From Terriglobales bacterium (GTDB lineage Bacteria > Acidobacteriota > Terriglobia > Terriglobales > Acidobacteriaceae), in assembly GCA_025935035.1 (NCBI GenBank), contig JAICWB010000005.1:1-32241 (forward strand): a stretch of DNA of 32,241 nucleotides. The letters are read 5' to 3'. The notes under the pieces are model-generated. The model made no database searches, had not been told where the DNA came from, and saw only the letters and a list, made by a program, of their open reading frames with translations. Within the stretch, counting starts at the first letter, position 1, and every line of letters begins with the position of its first letter. Both the position numbers and the translations under genes were made by a program. Positions 24,941-32,241 of the stretch are shown here, in pieces.

Positions 24941-26779
24941 TCAGTCGCTGTCGAGCGTCATCTCTGTATGCTCGGCATCGGGCTTTTGCGTGATGATGTG
25001 CGGCGTGACCAGGATGATCATCTGATCGGCAGTCGTGGTCCTGCCGTTGTTGCTGAAGGCGCGTCCGAAACCGGGCAGGTTCGATAGCCATGGCATCCCG
25101 CTGAGAGTCTTTGTATCGCTCTTATCTACCGTCCCCGCGATCACTGAAGTCTCTCCATCACGCAACGAAATAGTGCCCGTGTACTGACGGTTCGTGATGG
25201 TGGGAATGTTATTAAGCGATGTCGAGCCCAGCGCCTTGATCGCAAAATCCATATTTAACGTGACGACCGAATCAGCGCCGATCTGCGGCGTTGCCTTCAA
25301 GGTGACTCCCAGGTCTTCATAACTGTATGAGGGAACGATCGGCTGTGAGCCCTTTATCGCGCTGGTAATGCCCGGGATGTTAATGGCCGGGCTGAACGTC
25401 GCGGTGATGACAGGGAAGCGGTCGCCCACGCGAAAGGTCGCTGCTTGCCCCTGCGAGGCCCGCAATGTCACATGTTCCATGTTCGTGAAGAGACTGTGCG
25501 TCGCGCTGAGATTCAATGATGCCGGAGGAACGGCCAGTCCTGATGTAGTCAAGCCTCCGCCAAAGATCGCGAATCCCTGTGAGAAGACTGAATTCGCCAG
25601 GCCACCACTCGCAAGCAATGCCGCCGCTGCAGCCAGGTCTTGCGCGGTTGCCGTTCCTGCGCGGATCCGATTGATGATGCCCACGGCGTCCGGTCCAAGG
25701 CTTGAGGCGGCGGTGTTCAAATTGAACAGCGTGAACTGCAACGGATAGGCGATGCCGATCTGCTTCGACGCGCTTTCATCCATGCGAAGCACGCGGATCT
25801 CAAGAAACACCTGCGGTCGCGGCGCGGTCATCTGATCAATGAGCATTTCAGCAGCGTCCAACGTCTGTTTTGGCGCGCGGATCGTGATGGTATTTTCCGC
25901 GGTGTCCGGCGCAAGGAATCGGATCTCCAACACGCTGCGAAGAATGTTCACCATCTCCGGCAGTGCCTGCGCGCCGCCTTCCGTGGGCACGTAGAAAGTG
26001 CGCACAGAAGTCCGCTCAACATTGCGACGCGCATCCTGACTATCATTCGCCACGATCATCTCATGGTCTGACACAGCTATGTGAAAGCAGTGTGCCATCA
26101 TGCAGGCGATGTGCATGGCGGTGCCGAAATCTACATTGTCGAGGGTCACTTTCATCTGTCGCGGAGTGAAGGAGCTATCGAATTCGGCCGCGATGCCGAA
26201 TGCTCGACCAACGTTCGTCAGTAGCTGGCGCGAGTCGCCTTTAAAGTTGAACGTGTGCGTGCCCGGCTTCGGCTTGAGGTCCGGTTCGCTGCCGTATTCA
26301 TATACAGGCTTCGGATAAGGCTTCGCCGTTTGAGCTGCGGCATCATGCAGGCGTTGGGCCGCATAGGTGTTAGCAGGGTCAAGCGCCATCGCTTGACGGA
26401 ACTCATCCATAGCGGCTGCGGCGTCATTGGCCTCCATCAGGTCGTTTCCCTTGGCCATGTGCTCTGAAACGAGTTCTTCGCGGACAAACTCACGCGCAGT
26501 GGTGGAGGCGACGTCACTGGGATTGAGGCTGGAGCTCTCTTCCAGCAGATTGAAGGCGTCCGGCAGGGTGGAGGGCGAGGAGGTGAGCCGCATCGCTCGC
26601 TGATAAAGCTTCTGCGATTGCGCGACATCAGCCTTGGAAGGAGCTGACGCTACCTCTTTTTTGTGAACTGCGCTGGATTTCTCAGGAACCGGGTCTTTTT
26701 GCGCACTAGCGGCACCGTGCGCCACGAATAGCGCCAAGCATAGCGTGCTGGCATTCCGAATATGCCGCTGATAAGACAC
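24941..26779 (-). CDS. Secretin-family outer-membrane protein (GspD/PilQ-like) with N-terminal TPR-like region
   Basis: AMDEFRQAMALDPANTYAAQRLHDAA (TPR), N-domain FNFKGDSRQLLTNVGRAFGIAAEFD..., secretin core SYEDLGVTLKATPQIGADSVVTLNMDFAIKALG...TITNRQYTGTISLRDGETSVIAGTVDKSD...LPGFGRAFSNN...QMIILVTPHII. Confidence 0.87.
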   Translation of the reverse strand: MSYQRHIRNASTLCLALFVAHGAASAQKDPVPEKSSAVHKKEVASAPSKADVAQSQKLYQRAMRLTSSPSTLPDAFNLLEESSSLNPSDVASTTAREFVREELVSEHMAKGNDLMEANDAAAAMDEFRQAMALDPANTYAAQRLHDAAAQTAKPYPKPVYEYGSEPDLKPKPGTHTFNFKGDSRQLLTNVGRAFGIAAEFDSSFTPRQMKVTLDNVDFGTAMHIACMMAHCFHIAVSDHEMIVANDSQDARRNVERTSVRTFYVPTEGGAQALPEMVNILRSVLEIRFLAPDTAENTITIRAPKQTLDAAEMLIDQMTAPRPQVFLEIRVLRMDESASKQIGIAYPLQFTLFNLNTAASSLGPDAVGIINRIRAGTATAQDLAAAAALLASGGLANSVFSQGFAIFGGGLTTSGLAVPPASLNLSATHSLFTNMEHVTLRASQGQAATFRVGDRFPVITATFSPAINIPGITSAIKGSQPIVPSYSYEDLGVTLKATPQIGADSVVTLNMDFAIKALGSTSLNNIPTITNRQYTGTISLRDGETSVIAGTVDKSDTKTLSGMPWLSNLPGFGRAFSNNGRTTTADQMIILVTPHIITQKPDAEHTEMTLDSD

Positions 26780-26827
26780 GTGTAATGGCTATTGTACTTA
26801 ATCTCAGACGGCCGGGGAGAGAAAGGG

Positions 26828-27529
26828 TTACAACTGGCCATCCGGAATGTGCTGCAGTAGTTCCTCGCAACTCTGCACGCATACTTCAGGGCCGGATTCC
26901 GATAACTGCTCGCAAGTAAAGATTCCGGTAGCCACTGCTATGACCGGCGCGTTCAACGCTTTCGCCGCGGTGACGTCATGGACAGTGTCTCCCACAAAGC
27001 AGACCGAAGCGGAACCGCCGAGTCGTTTGCGAACCTGTTCGATAGCATCGCGAAAGATCTCCGTGCGAGTCTCGTGCCCGTCCGAGAAGGCGCCGAAAGT
27101 GAAGTGATCGCGCACGCCAGCTGCTTCTACCTTTATCCAACCGATACGCTCCAGGTTGCCGGTAGCCACACCAAGCAGCTTTCCGCGACGTTTCAACGCC
27201 GCTAATAGCTGCGAGATTCCCGGACACAGCTCCGAACGCACCTGATCGCGGTTCTTTTCAACCTCAGCGCACATATCGGCGAACACAGCCTCGCGCTTCA
27301 AGTCGAATTGGTCCGCAGCCACGCCTTCGCGAGCCAGGACGGCGCGCAAGATCCCGGTATCGGTATTGCCATGCAGGGGAACGCCATCGATCTTGCAAGT
27401 CAAGGCGAAATGCTTTTCGAGCGCGGAATGGAACGAGTTGTAATGCGCTCCGCCATAAGCGTGCAGAAGTGTACCGTCGATATCGAAGACGTAAGCATCA
27501 GCCTCGATCCATTTGCGCGGAGCGGACAC
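26828..27529 (-). CDS. HAD-superfamily hydrolase (phosphoglycolate phosphatase-like)
   Basis: VFDIDGTLLHAYGG (DxDGT), GVATGNLERIGWIKVEAAG, VCFVGDTVHDVTAAKALNAPVIAVATG. Confidence 0.87.
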   Translation of the reverse strand: MSAPRKWIEADAYVFDIDGTLLHAYGGAHYNSFHSALEKHFALTCKIDGVPLHGNTDTGILRAVLAREGVAADQFDLKREAVFADMCAEVEKNRDQVRSELCPGISQLLAALKRRGKLLGVATGNLERIGWIKVEAAGVRDHFTFGAFSDGHETRTEIFRDAIEQVRKRLGGSASVCFVGDTVHDVTAAKALNAPVIAVATGIFTCEQLSESGPEVCVQSCEELLQHIPDGQL

Positions 27530-27573
27530 ACTTCTCCTTTCGGTGCAAAAATCGTTTTTCTGGAATACGAAAG

Positions 27574-27867
27574 CTAGCGGGTAGCCTTCTTTTCAATGGA
27601 AGCTGGCTGCGCGCTGCGTGGCGGCCTGCGCACCGCGCTGTCGGCGCCCGAGCGGCGCAGAGGCCGCACATCGAGTTCAAGTTCAGCCATGGTGCGGCTG
27701 AGTGTGTTGCGGTGCATGCCTAGTTGCCGGGCAGCCTTGCATTGGTTCCCCTTGTTCTGTTCAAGGACGTTAGCGATAAATACCTTCTTGAATTCACGCA
27801 CTGCTTCCGCGTAGAGGATGCCACTCGAGTTCATCTCAGAAACAAGGACTTCCAACTGGTTCTTCAC
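27574..27867 (-). CDS. Fis-type helix-turn-helix DNA-binding protein with basic Pro/Arg/Ala-rich C-terminal extension
   Basis: REFKKVFIANVLEQNKGNQCKAARQLGMHRNTLSRTMAELEL is a Fis/NtrC-C-terminal HTH; tail VRPLRRSGADSAVRRPPRSAQPASIEKKATR. Confidence 0.82.
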   Translation of the reverse strand: MKNQLEVLVSEMNSSGILYAEAVREFKKVFIANVLEQNKGNQCKAARQLGMHRNTLSRTMAELELDVRPLRRSGADSAVRRPPRSAQPASIEKKATR

Positions 27868-27893
27868 TGGACCCGCCTTCCTATTTATGCGTG

Positions 27894-28463
27894 CTACTTA
27901 CTGTTAGAACTGGATACGGATTTCTTGTCGCCGCCGTTCATTCCCACTTCCATCCCGGTCTTGCGCAACGTCGTTGCACCATCACGAAACATCTGCCTTA
28001 CATCAGACGGCGCCACCCAACTAGCGGCACGCGCGGTCACCAAAAAATATCTACCTAGCTGCGAGCCCTGGAACATGCCGGAGTTAGGGTAGAACGTGGC
28101 GAGCGCCAAAACGCCAACGGATACTATCACCACTCCGCGCACCAGACCGAACGCGGCCCCCAATAATCGATCGGCCCATCCCAATCCCACTTCTTTCATC
28201 GCCCATCGTGTCACTTTCCCCACGATACCCGCGAGCACGCAAACAAAAACAAATATCGTAAGAAAAGCAGCCACATTCGCTGCCGCCTGTGATTTCACGT
28301 ACTGCATGTACCACGGCGCTACTCGCCAGTACTCCCACGCCGCTAAGATGTAACCCAATACAACGCCTACCAAGCCAAAAATTTCGTAAAAGAACCCTTG
28401 CGCCGCGGCCACCAGGATCGATATGCCGATCACTGCGATGATGATCCAATCAATGGCTACCAA
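27894..28463 (-). CDS. CvpA family membrane protein
   Basis: IDWIIIAVIGISILVAAAQGFFYEIFGLVGVVLGYILAAWEY..., GWADRLLGAAFGLVRGVVIVSVGVLAL typical of CvpA. Confidence 0.85.
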   Translation of the reverse strand: MVAIDWIIIAVIGISILVAAAQGFFYEIFGLVGVVLGYILAAWEYWRVAPWYMQYVKSQAAANVAAFLTIFVFVCVLAGIVGKVTRWAMKEVGLGWADRLLGAAFGLVRGVVIVSVGVLALATFYPNSGMFQGSQLGRYFLVTARAASWVAPSDVRQMFRDGATTLRKTGMEVGMNGGDKKSVSSSNSK

Positions 28464-29362
28464 CTCAACTCCCGGCCGCTCAGCCTGCGAAACGCTTCTT
28501 GATATTTCTGGCTGGTCTTGTCCATTACATCTTCCGGCAACGATGGCGCCGGTGGCTGCTTGTTCCAGTGAATGCCCTCGAGGTAATCGCGCACAAATTG
28601 CTTATCGAACGAAAGCTGCGGACCGCCGGGTGCATAAGTGTCCGCCGGCCAGAACCGGGAGGAGTCCGGAGTGAATACCTCGTCAGCCAGCACAATGCCG
28701 CGCGGCGTTACGCCAAACTCAAACTTGGAATCCGCGAGGATGATGCCGCGCGACTGCGCATGCTCAGACGCTTTGTTGTACAGCGCGAGGCTAAGCTCAC
28801 GCAGCTTCTCCGCATTCGGCTTGCCCACGCGCGCCACCATCTCTTCAAAGGGAATATTCTCATCGTGTCCGCTAGTGGCTTTGATCGCGGGTGTGAACAG
28901 CGGTTCAGGAAGCTTGTCAGACTCGCGCAGTCCTGCCGGAAGCTTGATGCCGCAGACTGCTCCGGTCGCTTTGTAATCTTTCCATCCCGAGCCTGACAGA
29001 TATCCGCGCACCACGCACTCGACAGGGAACATCTCCGCTCGCGATACGATCATTGATCGCCCGCGCACTTGGTCTTCGTAAGGCTTCAGCGCTTCCGGAT
29101 ACGGCGCAAAATCCGCAGTGATCACATGGTTCGCGACGATGTCCTTCAGGAAGTCGAACCAGAACAGCGAAAGTTGTGTGAGCACACGCCCTTTGCCGGG
29201 TATTCCCGAACCCAAGATGTAATCGAACGCAGAGATGCGGTCGGTAGCAACGAATAACAGACGGTCTGGCTCCGGCAGCAGATAGATGTCCCGCACTTTT
29301 CCGCGGGCATGCAGCTTTAGCCCGGGGATTTCTGTCTGCAGGATGATGGAGTCGAGTACCAG
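28457..29362 (-). CDS. purC: Phosphoribosylaminoimidazole-succinocarboxamide synthase (SAICAR synthetase); proposed non-canonical CTG start
   Basis: ILQTEIPGLKLHARGKVRDIYLLPEPDRLLFVATDRISAFDYILGSGIPGKG..., RAEMFPVECVVRGYLSGSGWKDY, DSKFEFGV, LADEVFTPDSSRFW. The track begins at internal GTG 29296; the conserved N-terminus lies upstream of it in the same open frame. Confidence 0.88.
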   Translation of the reverse strand: MVLDSIILQTEIPGLKLHARGKVRDIYLLPEPDRLLFVATDRISAFDYILGSGIPGKGRVLTQLSLFWFDFLKDIVANHVITADFAPYPEALKPYEDQVRGRSMIVSRAEMFPVECVVRGYLSGSGWKDYKATGAVCGIKLPAGLRESDKLPEPLFTPAIKATSGHDENIPFEEMVARVGKPNAEKLRELSLALYNKASEHAQSRGIILADSKFEFGVTPRGIVLADEVFTPDSSRFWPADTYAPGGPQLSFDKQFVRDYLEGIHWNKQPPAPSLPEDVMDKTSQKYQEAFRRLSGRELSW

Positions 29363-29409
29363 ATGAACGCCTTTGTCTTTGAAATTATTTTGAGAAGAGC
29401 AGAGGCGTT

Positions 29410-29437
29410 ATTTTAAAACACGCGGAGCGTTTGTCAA
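29410..29437 (-). promoter_or_regulatory. Sigma70-like promoter for purC
   Basis: On the minus strand: TTGACA (29437-29432), 16-nt spacer, TAAAAT (29415-29410). Expected TSS near 29403. Confidence 0.65.
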
Positions 29438-29516
29438 CGCGTTGAGAGAGTAATCAACGCGGACAGAAAAAAGTTTTCACCAAAGACAATTGACAGGAGA
29501 GTGACTTTGGTGCAAC

Positions 29517-29541
29517 GCGCGCGGAAAATATTTCCGCGCGC
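29517..29541. repeat. Perfect GC-rich inverted repeat downstream of smc
   Basis: GCGCGCGGAAA-ATA-TTTCCGCGCGC: 11-bp arms, 3-nt loop, about 30 bp after the smc stop on the minus strand. Possible terminator-like hairpin without a U tract. Confidence 0.6.
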
Positions 29542-29570
29542 TTAAGAAAAGTTGCTTGCGCGGCGATGAA

Positions 29571-32241
29571 CTATGCGCTAGCGCGCTGTGCTTCGTCGCC
29601 GAACCTGACTGACACTACTTTAGACACGCCCGGCTCTTGCATCGTGACTCCATACATCACCGGTGCAGCATTCATCGTGCGTTTGCTGTGCGTGATTAGG
29701 ATGAATTGCGTGTGCGAACTCATCTCGCGCACCAGGTCGGCGAAGCGTCCCACGTTCGATTCATCCAGTGGCGCGTCCACTTCGTCCAGGATGCAGAAGG
29801 GGCTCGGCTGATACTGGAAGATACCGACCAGCAGTGAAAGCGCTGTGAGCGCCTTCTCGCCGCCAGACAGCAGCAGCACGTTCTGCAGCTTCTTCCCGGG
29901 AGGCGACGCCACAATATCAATGCCGCTCTCGGTCGAATTCTCTTCGTCCGTAAGCCGCATGAACCCTTGGCCTCCGCCGAAGAGCTTCGTGAATGTCCGC
30001 TGGAAGTTCTCATTGATGATGTTGAAGGCTTCCTCGAACTTCTGCCGCGACACCACGTCGATCTCTTTGATCGTGTTCTGCGTGTTCTCGATGGAGTCGA
30101 GCAGGTCTTTGCGCTGCGTCTCCATAAAGGCATGGCGTTCGGCGGCTTCTTTGTATTCTTCAAGGGCCATCATGTTGACCGGACCCATCGCATCGAGCCG
30201 CGAACGCATCTCGCGATACAGATTGTCCTCCGTCACGAGTGTTTCGCCTTCCACCAACGCGATAGAGGTGTCTGCACGAAGTTCATCGGCCGGAATGCCA
30301 AGGTCGTTCAGGCAAGACTCGTTCATGTATGTGAAGTCCGACTGCAGCTTGGCATGCGCCGCTGCCAGTTCACCCTTGCGATCGCGCGCTGCGTCCATCT
30401 CATGACGCGCCTGCTTGAGTTCTTGCTCGATCTCGGCAAGCCGCGAGCGCAACTGCTCAGATTCAGCATGTAGTTCCGCCGCGCGAGCCTGTGCTACTTC
30501 GCGTTCAGCCGACAACGCGACCAGCCGCTCAGAGATCTGCACATTCTCCGCCTCGCGTTGCTCTCGCTCAGCAACCGAAGAAGCGATCTGCGTGCGCAAT
30601 GACTCAACCCGCGCTCCAACTTCGGCCCTCAGCGTCTCAATGCGCTGCATTGAAGCCGACGCCGAGCGATGCCGCTCTTCCAAGCCCGCAAGCTTCGCAG
30701 ACATATCAGCCACAGCCTGTCCCGCAGATTCACGCGCAATTCGCAGGTTACCCAATTCCTGCTGCAAGATCGCAATAGCTGACTCAGCCTGCTCGCGCTG
30801 TGTCTCATGCTGCACCAGCATTTCGCGCAATCCCGCAGTCGCAGCTTCTTTCTCGGTCCGCTGTGCAGTCACGCGGTCGATCTCCGCGCGATAGCCGTTC
30901 ACACGCTGCTGCGTACGTGAGATCTCAGACTCCATCTGCTGCAGAGCATGGCCATGTGTCATAGCCTGCTTTTCCGCCTCGCGCAATTCGCCCTCGAGCC
31001 GGGAAAGCAGGGAAGTCAGATCGTGGATCTCATGCGTCAACTCTTGAATGCGGGCCGTCTCAGAGTGAATGTCACGCTCCACCTCGCCGATCAGCTTCAG
31101 CACATCGCGCAACTCGCGCTTCATGGATAGCGGACCTTCATTGCGCTGCTTGCCGCCTGTCACTGTCACGTTGTGGAATGTCTCACCGTTCGGCGCAAGA
31201 TAAAACGCATCGGGATTTTCCAGCGCCAGCTCGCGTGCGACGCCGGCGTCAGGAGCAATGAATCCTCCGCGCAGCTTCGGCAAAATGACTTCGAGCGACT
31301 TGCCAAACCCATCCAACACTTGAATGCAGCGGGTCAGCGGGACGATAGTGTCGCGCGGCAAAGCGGGCTTCATCGATTCATCCACGGCGAACGAGAACTT
31401 AGCCTGCGCATCGGAAGGATGCACAAGGAACGTCGCCCGGCCATCCACGCCAGTCTGCAAGAGGCGAAGACCTTCGTCCGCAGCGTCCCAGGATTTCACT
31501 ACCACATAGTTCAGCTCATCGCGCAGGAAGTCTTCGATAACGCTTTCATATTTGTTGTCCACCGCGAGAAAGTCAGCCAGCACGCCGACGGGAGCGCGAC
31601 CTTCGGCCAAAGCGCCTGATTGGAACAAGCGCTTCACTGACTCGGTCGAATAGCCATGCTCATTGATGATGGACTCCAAGGAGTTACGCTTACCCAGCAG
31701 GGTGGCAAACTCGGCGCGCATGGAATCAAGATGCTGTTTGGCAACGGTCTCAGCCGCTCGCTTCTCATCGATCTGTCCGCGCACTTCACGAATGCGTCCA
31801 CTCAGCGCATCTACACGCTGCGACTCGGTCTCAAACTCCAGACCCAACTGTCCACGCTTGCCGCCCATGGCTTCAATGTCGCCGAACGCAGCCGCTACTT
31901 CGCGGTTCAAGCGCTCCGATTCGCGATCGAGCGCCGCACAGTTCTCTTCGTTCTGCGTGATCTGGTTGCGAACTCGGCTGGCGTTCGTGAGTATGTCCAT
32001 CACTCCCGCACGAGCCTGCTCCTGCCTGAACTCCATATCAGAGACAGCAGCAGCTGCTCGCGACGATTCTTCGCGCTTCATCTGCGCTTCATTTTGTGCG
32101 GCAGCAACATCAGTGGCAGCCGACTCCAAGATGGCGCGGTTCGCCTCCCGCTCTTGCGTGAGCGATTCCAACTGCGCCACAGTACGCGTCAGCTCTGCTT
32201 CAGCGGCTACGGTCCGCGCCAGCAACTCAGCGCAACGCTCT
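29571..32241 (-). CDS. smc: Chromosome partition protein SMC (N-terminal part outside window)
   Basis: Frame open to the window edge; coiled coils, hinge (GVLADFLAVDNKYESVIEDFLRDELNYVVV), signature LLLSGGEKALTALSLLVGIFQYQPSPFCILDEVDAPLDESNVGRF, D-loop and ITHSKRTM. Confidence 0.95.
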   Translation of the reverse strand, partial: ERCAELLARTVAAEAELTRTVAQLESLTQEREANRAILESAATDVAAAQNEAQMKREESSRAAAAVSDMEFRQEQARAGVMDILTNASRVRNQITQNEENCAALDRESERLNREVAAAFGDIEAMGGKRGQLGLEFETESQRVDALSGRIREVRGQIDEKRAAETVAKQHLDSMRAEFATLLGKRNSLESIINEHGYSTESVKRLFQSGALAEGRAPVGVLADFLAVDNKYESVIEDFLRDELNYVVVKSWDAADEGLRLLQTGVDGRATFLVHPSDAQAKFSFAVDESMKPALPRDTIVPLTRCIQVLDGFGKSLEVILPKLRGGFIAPDAGVARELALENPDAFYLAPNGETFHNVTVTGGKQRNEGPLSMKRELRDVLKLIGEVERDIHSETARIQELTHEIHDLTSLLSRLEGELREAEKQAMTHGHALQQMESEISRTQQRVNGYRAEIDRVTAQRTEKEAATAGLREMLVQHETQREQAESAIAILQQELGNLRIARESAGQAVADMSAKLAGLEERHRSASASMQRIETLRAEVGARVESLRTQIASSVAEREQREAENVQISERLVALSAEREVAQARAAELHAESEQLRSRLAEIEQELKQARHEMDAARDRKGELAAAHAKLQSDFTYMNESCLNDLGIPADELRADTSIALVEGETLVTEDNLYREMRSRLDAMGPVNMMALEEYKEAAERHAFMETQRKDLLDSIENTQNTIKEIDVVSRQKFEEAFNIINENFQRTFTKLFGGGQGFMRLTDEENSTESGIDIVASPPGKKLQNVLLLSGGEKALTALSLLVGIFQYQPSPFCILDEVDAPLDESNVGRFADLVREMSSHTQFILITHSKRTMNAAPVMYGVTMQEPGVSKVVSVRFGDEAQRASA

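Noticed and set aside
1-32241. CRISPR arrays, tRNA/rRNA genes, IS elements, prophage or defence modules
   Set aside because: No regularly spaced repeats, no cloverleaf or rRNA signatures noticed, and no transposase, integrase or known defence-protein motifs in the ORFs.

Overview
The window is gene-dense, moderately GC-rich bacterial chromosome. Gene content and protein style suggest an Acidobacteria-type organism; this is an inference and no search was run. I recognise about 27 protein-coding genes: a partial HEXXH metallopeptidase, mtnP, a PfkB kinase, a GT39-like membrane protein, MgtC, a DapF-family protein, LD-carboxypeptidase, mpl, a PlsC-type acyltransferase, DUF1330, a small lipoprotein, a REC-PAS protein, lpxD, a CsgG-family protein, a hypothetical, a PcnB/CCA-type nucleotidyltransferase, dnaE, accA, a GHMP kinase, a BamE-like hypothetical, nadE, a DsbA-like protein, an orphan secretin, a HAD phosphatase, a Fis-type HTH protein, CvpA, purC and a partial smc. 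I saw no rRNA, tRNA, CRISPR array, transposon or phage module. The most interesting item is a DapF-family protein in which both canonical catalytic cysteines are serines. It is encoded in a tightly packed run with an LD-carboxypeptidase and Mpl, which suggests a specialised role in murein-peptide recycling. Other items worth checking are a purC gene that has a good sigma70-like promoter but no ATG/GTG/TTG start upstream of its conserved N-terminus, and a nucleotidyltransferase carrying a histone-H1-like Lys/Ala/Pro tail.
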